Positions 21,646 through 31,802 of a stretch of 64,000 bases of DNA are shown piece by piece (position 1 is the first letter of the stretch; each line of letters opens with the position of its first letter). Under the pieces are notes generated by a model, which was given only the letters and a program-made list of their open reading frames with translations, was not told the origin of the DNA and searched no databases. Source of the DNA: Nitzschia sp. DOCU1 (lineage: Eukaryota; Bacillariophyta; Bacillariophyceae; Bacillariales; Bacillariaceae); contig OX595988.1 of assembly GCA_951394045.1 (NCBI GenBank), positions 1,364,001 to 1,428,000 on the forward strand, read 5' to 3'. A program made the position numbers and the translations under genes.

Positions 21646-22878
21646 ATGAAGATTATAAAGCGGAATATTAGTGCCAAAGATGGGAGTGGCGTCGTCATGT
21701 TACTTCCCACTACGGCGGAAGATTTGTGGCACGCGTACAATTTACTGCAGAAAGGAGATTTAGTGAGATGCACGACCGTTCGCAAAGTCGTCAAAGAATC
21801 CAACACGGGGTCCACCACAAGTCAAAAGAAGCGCATCATGCTCACCATTGACGTTCACAAGGTGGAGTTTGATCCGGATTCGTTGGAGGTTCGAATATCC
21901 GGACGCGTCCAAAGTGAAAATAATTTTGTTCGCATGGGAGCCCATCATACATTGACGCTGGAATTGAATCAAAACTTTTCCGTGGAAAAAGTGTGCTGGG
22001 ATCAAATCTATTTGGATGTCTTGCAAGAAGCTTCCAGTCCTGAAGGACAAGCCGAAGTCGCTGCCGTCGTGATGCATCCAGGACTGGCCCATGTCTGTCT
22101 TGTGACTGGTGCGTTGACGATTACCAAGGCACGGATTGACATGAATATTCCCAAGAAACGAACGGGATCCGATAAAAGTTCCAAAGCGTTGCAGAAATTT
22201 TTCGAAGCTGTCTATCAAGCCATTTTGAGACACGTGGATTTTGCCAAGGTCAAGGTCATTTTAGTGGGGAGTCCTGGCTTTTTGCGGGAGGATTTCTTTC
22301 AATACCTGCAACAAGAAGCAATTCGACGCGACGATCGGCCCTTGATGGAAAACAAGGCCAAATTTGTCTTGTGCAAGGCATCGAATGGTCATAAATATGC
22401 ATTGGAGGAACTCTTTTCGGATCCAGCCATTATGAGTCGCATGACGGATACCAAAGTTGCCAAAGAAGTCGATGTTCTCAACAAGTTTATGCGAATGATG
22501 GATACCGATCCAGACCGAGCTTATTATGGATATGCACATATTGCCAAGGCGCATGAACAACTGGCGATTGATACGTTGTTGGTGACGGACGAACTCTTTC
22601 GATCGTCCAATGTCAAGACGCGACGAATGTACGTCGATTTAGTGGAAAGTGTTCGAGAAAATGGAGGACAAGTCTATGTGTTTAGTAGTATGCACGTGTC
22701 GGGACAGCAGTTACAACAAGTATCCGGTGTGGCAGCTATTTTGAGGTATCCACTACCGGGACTTGAAGATTTGGATCAAGAGGAAGAGCCGGAACACGTC
22801 GAAACCGATTATAGTTCCGATGAAGACTTTGATCCTTTGGCAAGGGCTCACGAAGATTTGGCGGATATGGGATTATAA
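21646..22878 (+). CDS. PELO: Pelota/Dom34 ribosome rescue factor
   Basis: Cytosolic eRF1-like factor that, with the GTPase Hbs1 and ABCE1, splits ribosomes stalled at mRNA 3' ends (no-go and non-stop decay). The single-exon product is 410 residues, close to the usual 380-390. The start MKIIKRNI and the Sm-like N-terminal domain (LLPTTAEDLWHAYNLLQKGDLVR, RISGRV.SENNFVRMGAHHTLTLE) are canonical. The central domain includes AAVVMHPGLAHVCLVTGALTI and ILVGSPGFLREDFFQYL. The C-terminal eRF1_3-like domain includes YGYAHIAKAHEQLAIDTLLVTDELFRS and VYVFSSMHVSGQQLQQVSGVAAILRYPLP. The GGQ motif of eRF1 is absent, as expected for Pelota. The acidic tail is typical. It converges on the dephospho-CoA kinase gene with an 83-bp gap. 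Confidence 0.97.
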   Translation: MKIIKRNISAKDGSGVVMLLPTTAEDLWHAYNLLQKGDLVRCTTVRKVVKESNTGSTTSQKKRIMLTIDVHKVEFDPDSLEVRISGRVQSENNFVRMGAHHTLTLELNQNFSVEKVCWDQIYLDVLQEASSPEGQAEVAAVVMHPGLAHVCLVTGALTITKARIDMNIPKKRTGSDKSSKALQKFFEAVYQAILRHVDFAKVKVILVGSPGFLREDFFQYLQQEAIRRDDRPLMENKAKFVLCKASNGHKYALEELFSDPAIMSRMTDTKVAKEVDVLNKFMRMMDTDPDRAYYGYAHIAKAHEQLAIDTLLVTDELFRSSNVKTRRMYVDLVESVRENGGQVYVFSSMHVSGQQLQQVSGVAAILRYPLPGLEDLDQEEEPEHVETDYSSDEDFDPLARAHEDLADMGL

Positions 22879-22961
22879 CAACACATAATACTAGGCTGTT
22901 TTGAGTAGCATTGGCTCGGTTAGAGCTATTAGGGTGAGCTTTTCCTCTAGTGAAAAATGGT

Positions 22962-23798
22962 CTATTTCCATGCCTTGGGGTCGCGTAGTGCCGCATGCAA
23001 GGCTTTGGTGAGATCCTCCAAACTCCCACTATTTTCAATGACTTTGGTCACGACATGATTCCGAACTTCTTCCTCCAGATTTCCAATGCCTCTTCGTGAC
23101 TCTTGCGCATCGATTCGTTTTTGCGATTCTTCCAGCGACAATCCACGCGTCTCCTGGAGTCGTTGCAATGCCACTTGTCGGGGCGTTGTGACGACCCAGA
23201 CGCCATCGAGTATATCGTCCCATTCCGCATCCAACAAGACTGCTGCTTCCAAAACTACAACTGGAATTGCATTTTTGTGCAGACCTTGTTGCCATTCCGA
23301 TTTGACTACTTGGATACGTTCCAACAGTAACGTCTTGACATGGGGCCAAACGAGTCGTTCCAATTTGGCCATTTCTTTGCGATCCCCAAAGACAATGGCA
23401 CCCAACTTTTTGCGATCAATCTCCTTGTTTTCTTGGAGTATTTCGTCTCCAAACTCGGCCACAATGTCCAACACGGCTTGACTCCCGGGACTATACACGG
23501 AATGGGCAATGGAATCGGCGTCCAAATGGGCCAAACATCCCAGATCGGAAACTAAAAGTTTGGAAGCACTGCTTTTGCCCGACCCAATGCCGCCACAAAC
23601 ACCCAGGACTTTGAACGTTTGTGGCGGCGGCAGTTGATTAGTAGATGTCATGGCGGCGAGACGATGTGGTCGAAACCTGCTGGAATTTTGTTGGAGGGGT
23701 TGAAACAATGCGGTGACGGTCCAGGGAACCAAAAGAAGAATCCAATACAGCCGTGCCACGAATTTCCAAGTGCTAAACGACCGGGATGCTAATGTCAT
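22962..23798 (-). CDS. Dephospho-CoA kinase, probably organelle- or ER-targeted
   Basis: Last enzyme of CoA synthesis: phosphorylates the 3'-hydroxyl of dephospho-CoA with ATP. The P-loop is GGIGSGKSS; HLDADSIAHSVY is the conserved substrate-binding Asp motif; RRQ-lid equivalents are in TTPRQVALQRLQETRGLSLEESQKRIDAQ. The protein is 278 residues from the first ATG (23798), with about 80 residues before the kinase. That leader begins MTLASRSFSTWKF, then a hydrophobic run (LYWILLLVPWTVTA) followed by LFQPLQ. A signal peptide followed by A-L-F-x-P resembles, but is not identical to, the diatom plastid import motif (ASAFAP, with F/W/Y/L at +1). Targeting is inference. No ATG exists in the longer upstream open frame. 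Confidence 0.93.
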   Translation of the reverse strand: MTLASRSFSTWKFVARLYWILLLVPWTVTALFQPLQQNSSRFRPHRLAAMTSTNQLPPPQTFKVLGVCGGIGSGKSSASKLLVSDLGCLAHLDADSIAHSVYSPGSQAVLDIVAEFGDEILQENKEIDRKKLGAIVFGDRKEMAKLERLVWPHVKTLLLERIQVVKSEWQQGLHKNAIPVVVLEAAVLLDAEWDDILDGVWVVTTPRQVALQRLQETRGLSLEESQKRIDAQESRRGIGNLEEEVRNHVVTKVIENSGSLEDLTKALHAALRDPKAWK

Positions 23799-24354
23799 CG
23801 GAGCGACAACAATCGACGGCGTCACTCTTCCAGCTGTAGGTGGGGTAGAGAGAGGGAATTTCGTTGCTTCTTGGTTGCTTTCCCACCGGTTGGACTGCAA
23901 AGTGTCGTTGGATACTACATCTCTTGTGTCATCGTCGTCCCACTGACGTCGAGAAAGATTTGCTGCCAAAAATGAGAAACGGACAAACTGTCATACCTTA
24001 AATCCGTCCGTCCATCAGTTGGACGTCAACAGTCAAGGTGGACCATTATTTTTTCAAATTTACCGAAAACAGACTAAAATAAGTCCGTCCGTCTGCCAGA
24101 AACCCACCACAGATCCTACATCGCGCCACAATTTCCGATCAGAGACACGATGACGCATTTCGATTGGACGAGCCAGCAGATCCACACATCATCTGCTTTT
24201 TTTGTCGATGATGCCCCCCATCACCAAATCGGCACAGAGGGCGAAGTTGCATCAAGTTAAACGGCTCTCTCCGACTGCTATTTGAACTCTGGGTGGTCCT
24301 TGCCACATTCCTTGTTCTACTCTAGCTATTATATCTGTAGCAACCGACGGTAAA
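23799..24354. other. Divergent intergenic region, CoA kinase / bestrophin
   Basis: 556 bp. Contains a tandem GTCCGTCC/GTCCGTCTG motif at about 24006 and 24083, with TTGGACGTCAA between. Both promoters should lie here. No gene is supported. Confidence 0.4.
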
Positions 24355-27300
24355 ATGAAGCGAAGAATACAACGTGTGCACCAACCTAAAAGTAGCGAGA
24401 AAGCGGCGCGGATCCGAACGACGAGTGGATGCTCGACGATGATGATGTGTCGGCACTTTGTATTGTTTCTCCTACTGTGGATACAGCAGCAGCATTTTTC
24501 CCATGCTCTGATATCTTCCAGCAATCGCCATGCCCCAAAATCGCGGTCTGCCAGCACAATAGGCACAGGATGGGGTACAAGGAGTAATTTATATTCTCCT
24601 TTGTTCTTTGGGAAAGCACGCCGACTCGAGTGGGAACGCCGACAAATAATGATGCAGCGACAACATCGATCTTCCACAGCCTTGTCCATGGTCTTGACTA
24701 CACCCGAATCGATTATCGAACAGGCATCCACAGTCAACTTGTTGGACGACCTGATCGATGAAAGTGTTCGGACGAGCCCTCGACGGCCCATTATCATGCA
24801 ATTTGATCCCTCCAGTGGATGGATCTGGCGAAGATGGAAGGGGACAATCTTTTCCGAAACTTGGCGGTCGTGTGTTCGGAATATGCTCTACGCAACCCTG
24901 GTGTACTTTGTTTGTAAACGATATCCCTTTATAAAGGGACATCTCAGTGGATTTGGAACGCTCTGGGGGCAGTAAGTGGTCATTTTGTTGCATCCTTGGA
25001 TTTATTATGAATGCTCACAATTCATTCTCGTCTCATTGCTCGCAAAAAGACTCTTGAGCATCACTACAGTAAGTGCGATTTCGCCTCTATCTCCCGCCCT
25101 ACCTCACAATCGCAACTGTCCCTCACCAAATGGAACACTTAGTTTACACTGACTTTCTTCACGAATAATGCCTATGCACTTTGGAAGAACTGTCTCGGGC
25201 TAAGCCGCCGGTTGCAGGGAAGATTGCATGATATCGGATTAAATCTTGCCACTCATGCGACCCGTAAAGTTCCCACGAATTCGACAGAGACGTCAAAGTA
25301 TACGGCAGCCAGTAGACAAATCTTGGAGTTGATGAGTCGGTATATTCGATTGTTTGATTTACTGACCTATGCATCCTTTACTCGATCACATCGTCCTGTT
25401 CTTACCCCGAGAGGAATGCGTCGACTGGTCGAACGAGGATTGATGACTGCGCAAGAGCGTGAAGTACTAGTAGATGCTGCCATTCCCGCCACGCAACGGC
25501 ACAGTGCCATTCTTATGTGGATGATGCGCCTCTTTGTCGAAGGTCGGGCATCGGGACACATTCTTGGGGGTGATGGGTTTGAGCAAGAGACGCTAGAAAA
25601 GTTTCATGTCATTCGAGCTCAATATGGTGCCATTGGAGATGAACTCCAAGGTCGCATGCCTCTAGCCTATGCTCACGTGGTTCAGATTTTGGTCGATGTA
25701 ATTTTGTGGATGTATCCAGTCATGGCCTTTACCATTGACATGTCACCCATTGTGGGTATTCTGGGCACTGGTTTGTTGACAATTTCGTATCAAGGGCTTT
25801 TTGATCTAGCAAAGCAATTTTTGGATCCATACGACAATGAGAATTACGGCAAGGGTGAAGATCCGCTGTCCGTCGATACTTTAATTGCAGAAACCAATGC
25901 TGGTTCTGTCCGTTGGATGTATGGATTTGAGGAAATGCCATTTTCGCAGCAAAAAGTGAAAGATGGGGAGCTTTATGACTATCTATTGCCCGTGCGAGGA
26001 TACTCCGTGGAAGAATTGGCGCAGATGGAGGAAGAAAAGAAGAAGCGAGAAAAGGAAATGGCGGAGCAGCGGGCACGTGAGGAGCAAGAACGGCTGCAGC
26101 GTGAAGCAGATGAGGCCCTTCGGGCAGAAAGCGCGGGCGATGACTTATCTGCAACGGAAAGCCAGGCTCTGGAGTCCAACTCTACATCCGTCGGCAATTC
26201 TACCAACGGTGAGGGTCCCGATGGGGGAACCGAGGAAATAACCCCGCCTGCTGTAGACCGTCCTGTTCACAAGATTTTTACACTGGCGGACGGTACAGTA
26301 GTGTCCTTCAACGACGAACCGGATGTTTTGTCACCCAAGCCAGTAGCACGTAAACCCGCTATCCCCAAGGGTGCAGCGACATATCTGGCATCGCTATCGC
26401 GAGAAGAGGAACTGGTAATGGCTACAAACGCGGAGGAGGAGAAACAAGAAGAACTATTATCAGAGGAGACGGACATCCCTGGATCGGATGCGATCGACCT
26501 TGACGAGACGCAGGACCTGCCATTATTTGATGATGTTTCTCCCGAAGGAAATGCGATGCCACCATCCCAAATAGCCGCCGACGAGGAACCTACGGAAGCC
26601 GATGAGGATGTTGCCATAACGTTATCGCGGGAGGAGTTGGAGAAAACGATCGAAGAAGCCAAGGAAACCGCACGGCTTGAGTTGCTCCAAGCCATAGAAA
26701 TCTCCAGTTCTCCACCTGTTGGTATCACAAAGGAGAAACGAAAGGAGGCGGCGACAAGTATGCAACAGTTGATAGAACTTGTCGATCCAACAGATGATAG
26801 GGCACAAATGGTGGAAGATCTGCTTCAGCGACTGCAGAGCTCCGAAACGCCGAAGAAAGAAGTCGTAGGTGTCGGCGGAGATTCCATCGCTTCCAAACGA
26901 CCCGAGGAGAAGATAATTGTTGATAAATTTCCGTTCACGTCGGCTATCAACAGTGCCATGGCCAACAAGTCTCAGAGTACCGATGACTCAACACCACCTC
27001 CCTCTGGCAAAGTAAAGGCTACGCCGCCTTCAAAAGAATCTGTTGATAGCAAACCTTCGAAAGAGTCTGTCGATGGCAAAGAGCCTACAGCTCCTCCACG
27101 TCTCACCTTGCTCGACTACAACGAACAGGTCAAAAAGATCATTGAGACGGCCAAAGAAGAATTACTCGAGACGGAAGCCATTCTCAAAGCCCGACCAGGG
27201 GCCGATCCGCTGGGTTGGGACTACGATGCAAAGCAGCTAGCGCCGTCAACTGACGGAGTAGTTGTGGAAAAAGTGGTGGCCGAGGAACCGGAGGAAGAGC

Positions 27301-27695
27301 CTGACTTGAACCTGGATGTGCTAGAGATGGATATGGCAGAAGAAGAGCCAGCAGAGGTCAGTGCAGCTGTCTCCGACAAGACAGCCACTACCATGAGCGA
27401 AACCGCTGAAGATATTGTGATGAATGGAGACCAAGAACCTGATGAGTCCGAACGAGCTCCTGAAGCATTGAGCGACGACGAAACGACATTTACGGAAGGC
27501 AACCCAGTTCAAGATTCGCTGGAAGACGAAATCGAAGTCATTGAGGAGACGGAGGACGCTTTGCGGGACGAGGAAGACGAAGTTGTCCCCGAAGCCAAAG
27601 GAAGTGATCCGATTGAGCCAATCTTTATCGAGGAGGAAGAGGAGAGCCTGGATGATGCAATTGAAGATTCCGACCCTGAAGTCAACGGCGAATAA
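24355..27695 (+). CDS. Bestrophin-family anion channel with plastid-type leader and long acidic tail
   Basis: Bestrophins are pentameric anion (chloride/bicarbonate) channels; algal thylakoid members feed bicarbonate to the CO2-concentrating mechanism. Exons are 24355-24971, a 19-nt exon 25050-25068, and 25143-27695, all in frame, giving about 1,062 residues. The bestrophin domain starts near residue 150 (WRRWKGTIFSETWRS) and runs to about 410, including FTNNAYALWKNCLGL, MMRLFVEGR, YAHVVQILVDVILWMYPVMAF and the conserved acidic end LFDLAKQFLDPYDNENYG, then DPLSVDTLIAETNAGS. Near residues 30-50 a hydrophobic run ends FSHALISSS, plausible as signal peptide plus plastid cleavage site. The last 600 residues are highly acidic, Glu/Asp/Pro/Ser-rich, with a Glu-Lys helix at the start, and look disordered. 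The gene ends 19 bp from the convergent DPH7 gene. Confidence 0.9.
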
Positions 27696-27714
27696 TAGAA
27701 ACTTCTCTTGGTTT

Positions 27715-29019
27715 CTATTGATTTACATTCCATAAATATAGAGCCCGATCATAGAACGAACAGCTTACCGCCGCTTCCACCCGTCGATTCCTTCCAGACG
27801 ACGGCTGATATACCAACCAGTCGGCCCCGTAGGCCATGCTCTTGTGCTCGGTGAATTCTTGGTGCACATGCGCACTCATTATGGATTCCGTTGTTGTTGT
27901 TTCCTCTGTTGAAATCAGATCCACGACGCGACAGCCTCCATGCATGGCCCCCACCAACAAGCGAGTATCTACTTTTGGATGCCACTTGATACGCCACATG
28001 CCACCGCCGAGAGATTCCGAATGACACAACACGTCTGGACTTTGACTTGATGATACATGACGTAGATCCAAGATTGCCATGGTCTCATCATAACTTCCAC
28101 ATGCCACCCAATGTTCCCGCCGAGGATGTGGTGACAGTACCGTGACGCCTGCTCCAAACAACTCTAGTGTTTGCATCGGTCGCATCGTTCCCGCCCTCAA
28201 ATCCCAAAGTTTGAGTTTTCCTTCATCGCCACCCGACAATACGACATGCGAATGCGTCGTAAAAGAGGCTGCCCAAACTTCGGCGGGACTATGAAACATG
28301 GTATGTGCGGACCACTGTCCAATGAGATCGAATTGAGACGATATTGTAGCGGTCGGGTTGTTGTTTTCAATTCCCTCCGTGGATGTAAAATGCACATTGT
28401 GAATGGCCACTTGTCCATTGCTGTAGGAAGAAATGATTTTTTGTGGAGTAGTGTTGAATTGTGGATCATCGCTAGGCAGTGCCCGCGGGAGATCCCACGA
28501 CAGAGCCAAACAAAGCCCTTGTGAAGTTTCGTTGTCGTCATTGCTGCTCTGTCCAATTTTGGAAACCTGAAATGGTACATCCTTGTTGGCGTGTTGTACC
28601 TGATGCAACTGAATTTCACCCGAAGCATGAGCCGTGGCATACACCATGGGTGCTAATGTCGTTGTCGTCCCTGGGCACCATTTGCCATCCAATATTCCTG
28701 AAGCGTCGCTTTCACCGTCGCGGCCAAGAACCGTCATGGGCGCTCCCATTCCCTTGAATGGTACAAGGGGACCATTGTCATCGTCGTCTTCCTCTCGAGC
28801 CACGCTGGGGACTGGAACGGCATACAAGTCCAAATGTCCTTTCCGTTGTTTCGTGCTTTCGTCGAGTTGATAACATCCCACCATGACTGGCCATGCCCAT
28901 TTTTCTTCTCCCTGGGAAAGTTCTATCGGATGCGGGAGACTTTCCACACTGCAAGCATTTAATGGAGTGGTCACATGTTCTACGAAATCTTGGGAATCTT
29001 GTGACGACGACTCTGTCAT
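27715..29019 (-). CDS. DPH7: WD40 protein, diphthine methylesterase DPH7-like (WDR85)
   Basis: WD40 beta-propeller enzyme that removes the methyl ester from methylated diphthine on eEF2, a late step in diphthamide synthesis. Single exon of 434 residues from ATG 29019 (the open frame above it has no earlier ATG). Matches to the family are seen in LALSWDLP, IISSYSNGQVAIHNV, EVWAASFTTHSHVVLSGGDEGKLKLWDLR, VLSPHPRREHWVACGSYDETMAILDLRH, GGGMWRIKWHPKVDTRLLVGAMHGG and MAYGADWLVYQ. The VWRIKWHP block and the AYGADW ending separate DPH7 from other WD40 proteins. It predicts an active diphthamide pathway in this organism. Confidence 0.9.
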   Translation of the reverse strand: MTESSSQDSQDFVEHVTTPLNACSVESLPHPIELSQGEEKWAWPVMVGCYQLDESTKQRKGHLDLYAVPVPSVAREEDDDDNGPLVPFKGMGAPMTVLGRDGESDASGILDGKWCPGTTTTLAPMVYATAHASGEIQLHQVQHANKDVPFQVSKIGQSSNDDNETSQGLCLALSWDLPRALPSDDPQFNTTPQKIISSYSNGQVAIHNVHFTSTEGIENNNPTATISSQFDLIGQWSAHTMFHSPAEVWAASFTTHSHVVLSGGDEGKLKLWDLRAGTMRPMQTLELFGAGVTVLSPHPRREHWVACGSYDETMAILDLRHVSSSQSPDVLCHSESLGGGMWRIKWHPKVDTRLLVGAMHGGCRVVDLISTEETTTTESIMSAHVHQEFTEHKSMAYGADWLVYQPSSGRNRRVEAAVSCSFYDRALYLWNVNQ

Positions 29020-29431
29020 GGGAACCAAAAACTAAATTGTTTGGAACGAGCTTGTAAGTCTAGAGTGGGTGGGTAGAGCAGCAAGGATGTATTGTCAATA
29101 GCTAATGAAAGTCCCTGCTCATGACCTTCGTATCCTCATCGTCATCCGATCCTTTTCACTCTCTCTTTTGTTGGCACGATTTTTCGCGGTGCACGACTAC
29201 TTTGACCTGACCCAACCAACCGGTAATGAGCTTTGCGTCTGTTTGCGTTCGACTGGGTTCGACTGGCTCGAAAGCGAACCGGACCGTTGTGTGCGGTACG
29301 ACAAAAACCGATGTGAGATCTGTGACCATGGACATGAGCGAGAAAGCAGTGTTTTGTGGTGGTGTCAACAACTTGTGTTGCGAATATACACACTACCGAA
29401 AGTCACCCCTCTACCTAGTACCCATCCTATC
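29020..29431. other. Divergent intergenic region, DPH7 / PP2C
   Basis: 412 bp between divergent genes. The plus frame of the PP2C is open through most of it (from 29105), but the upstream translation (Arg/Cys-rich, no domain) does not resemble protein that belongs to the phosphatase. It is treated as promoter and 5' leader. Confidence 0.5.
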
Positions 29432-31534
29432 ATGTTGTCACGTTGGTTCTTTCGTGAAGGACTCTCTCAGATTTTGGCTCCCGACGAGAATGCGCCAAAG
29501 CCAGAAGACGAAGCCCGATCTGCAGTGTGGCAATTTCTCGCACCGGATCCCAAGTTTGCCCCTCCCAAGGCACCTCCACCAGTGGCGTTTCGGAATGCAA
29601 CGAATGGATCCTTGGAAAAGGTCCAGTGTCAGCATTGTCACAAGTGGACTCCAGTAGTCTCATCATCGACAGCAGCACCGGCAACTCCCGAGGATTCGAA
29701 ATTTCGTCCCCCACGCACTCCTGCCAATGGACACTCCTCGGCTCGCAAAGCCTTTGGTACACCCTTCATGACGCCATCTCCATCGTACAAACCCTCCGAA
29801 TACGGACGGGCCACAGGAATGGCCGAACATGTAGAAGCCTTGGTCCTTTCGGGCGTCAAAGCGACGGCTATGTCCAAATTTTCGCCCAAACCCGTCCAAC
29901 AGAAAACCGACAAGATCTTTCGATTTTGCACGTCGACTCGCATGAACGATGGTCTTGCCAATCGTCTAACAAGTCTTTTGGAGAAGAATCCATTGCTGTT
30001 GCATGCCAGAGCTAGAGATTTAGGGCAATTAGCACCGGATGGATTCACTCCCATCATGGCATCCGCCAAGGCGGGAGCGACGCGGGCAGCGAGCATCCTA
30101 GTCGACTTTGCCATGTCCAACAAAAGCAGCAATAGCAGCGAAACTTCTGTCTTTGAAGAGCGTGACACGGAAGGACGAACGGCTATTCATATTGCAGCCG
30201 AGTTTGGTCATTATGAGATTGTCAATTTACTATTACCAGGGTATCTGGCAGCAGGCGCCAATGTCAGCACTGCCATTTTGACATCGCCCATGCCGCTCGA
30301 TCTCATGGGTCGGACTCCACTAGGAAGCGCTCTGACCTCACCGCATCCATCTGCCAAGAAGATGCAAAAGCAACTCAAGGCAGAGCTCTTTTCGCCGCGT
30401 GATCTGAGTATCATTGGTGTCGCACGCCCCGAGGCGGATCGAATGGCGTTCGACGAGGCTGCGAGACTGTCCTTTGGCGTCGGTGATATGCCGGGGCTGC
30501 GAGTCGACATGGAAGATGCAGTATGTTCCCTTCGATTTGAATGCAAAGGAAAGCCTTACTGGCTATTTGCAGTCTGCGATGGACACGGGGATCAAGGCAA
30601 TGTTTCCGACTTTGTGGCCACTCAAGTGCCCATGGCACTACAAGCGCACATGGCGGCAAGTGCCGAGGACTACGACTGGAACGATATTTGGAAGACAACC
30701 TGCCTCCAAGTCGATCAGAAACTTCAACAAGCAGACCTTTCAGGTGGTTCGACTGCTGTCTTTGCACTGGTCGGACCCGATGTCATTGTCGTTGCCAATG
30801 TTGGTGACAGTCGCGCCATTCTTGTTCAATCATCTGCCCCCTCTACTACTACGGGCCTGGAACAATCCATGGAGAAAATGGCAATTGAGGACAAGTCGAC
30901 GGCGGAAGGACAACCTGCCGCGATGGATACAGAACAAGCAGCACCTGGAGAATCCAGAGATACTGCTTCTTCAGGGCCTATTGTAACCGCACTATCCGAG
31001 GACCACAAGCCGAATCTGCCCGAGGAACAAGCCCGTATTGAGAAGGCAGGGATGAAGGTTGTACCCATTACCTTTGAAGAGGAAGGGCAACAAATCACTA
31101 TCCACAAAGTTGCCAAGACGGACAATGATATGCTCGCCGTCTCGCGTTCTTTTGGAGACTTTGAATACAAGGCCAACACTACGCTTCCGCCGGAAGAGCA
31201 AGCCGTCACAGCACTCCCAGAAGTGCGCATTCACACACGAAATCCCGACACTGACCTCTACTTAGTCCTTGCCTGCGATGGAATCTGGGACGTTTGTGAC
31301 AACGACTTTGTCAAGGATTTTGTGCTGGAACAAGTCGCGGCCCGACGAGACGCGAGCGAAACGGTCCTCCCTGAAGTGGTCGATGCGCTGTTGCGAGAAT
31401 CACTCAATCGTGGTTCCCAAGACAACATGACGACCATCCTCGTGGCCTTGGAATCGTCGTCGCAAAAGCTACTACTACTCAAACCCATTATGGAAGGCAA
31501 AGCACTTGACTTTGCGTCTGTAGTAGAAGAATAA
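29432..31534 (+). CDS. PP2C-family Ser/Thr phosphatase with N-terminal ankyrin repeats
   Basis: Metal-dependent (Mg/Mn) serine/threonine phosphatase of about 700 residues, single exon. The start at ATG 29432 (MLSRWFFREGL) is preferred; an in-frame extension to 29105 is open. Residues 40-170 are low-complexity with one CxxC (VQCQHCHKW). Ankyrin-like repeats occupy about 195-320 (GFTPIMASAKAGATRAASILVDFA, EGRTAIHIAAEFGHYEIVNLLL, MGRTPLGSAL). The PP2C domain is about 345-690: VDMEDAVCSLRF, LFAVCDGHGDQ (metal-binding Asp and Gly), GGSTAVFALV, NVGDSRAILV, LSEDHKP, AVSRSFGDFEYK, LACDGIWDV and GSQDNMTTILVALE. All usual metal-ligand Asp positions are present. About 60 acidic, Ala/Thr-rich residues are inserted after the NVGDSRA motif. 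Ankyrin repeats suggest a protein-targeting role. Confidence 0.93.
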   Translation: MLSRWFFREGLSQILAPDENAPKPEDEARSAVWQFLAPDPKFAPPKAPPPVAFRNATNGSLEKVQCQHCHKWTPVVSSSTAAPATPEDSKFRPPRTPANGHSSARKAFGTPFMTPSPSYKPSEYGRATGMAEHVEALVLSGVKATAMSKFSPKPVQQKTDKIFRFCTSTRMNDGLANRLTSLLEKNPLLLHARARDLGQLAPDGFTPIMASAKAGATRAASILVDFAMSNKSSNSSETSVFEERDTEGRTAIHIAAEFGHYEIVNLLLPGYLAAGANVSTAILTSPMPLDLMGRTPLGSALTSPHPSAKKMQKQLKAELFSPRDLSIIGVARPEADRMAFDEAARLSFGVGDMPGLRVDMEDAVCSLRFECKGKPYWLFAVCDGHGDQGNVSDFVATQVPMALQAHMAASAEDYDWNDIWKTTCLQVDQKLQQADLSGGSTAVFALVGPDVIVVANVGDSRAILVQSSAPSTTTGLEQSMEKMAIEDKSTAEGQPAAMDTEQAAPGESRDTASSGPIVTALSEDHKPNLPEEQARIEKAGMKVVPITFEEEGQQITIHKVAKTDNDMLAVSRSFGDFEYKANTTLPPEEQAVTALPEVRIHTRNPDTDLYLVLACDGIWDVCDNDFVKDFVLEQVAARRDASETVLPEVVDALLRESLNRGSQDNMTTILVALESSSQKLLLLKPIMEGKALDFASVVEE

Positions 31535-31802
31535 GAAAACGGATTGTAGACAAACGAATGACAATCAAATTCTGGATTTTGTAACCATCCGACGCCCTAT
31601 ACCTGTTTATCTAGTGCCTACTGCAGTCCAGCTACCGTAGCTAGCCTACCGAATTGGAAAGAAACGAACAATTTATGGAATTACTACAACACCCAAGATG
31701 TGACAACCAGACAAACCATGGAATCCGACACGATCCCAACTTTTTACACATGTATGCATTCTCTTCTACTAGTTTCCTTCGCTTTTCTTGTGCTTTCTTT
31801 TC

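Noticed and set aside
29105..29431. N-terminal extension of the PP2C
   Set aside because: Open but Arg/Cys-rich, with no family match; ATG 29432 is a better start.
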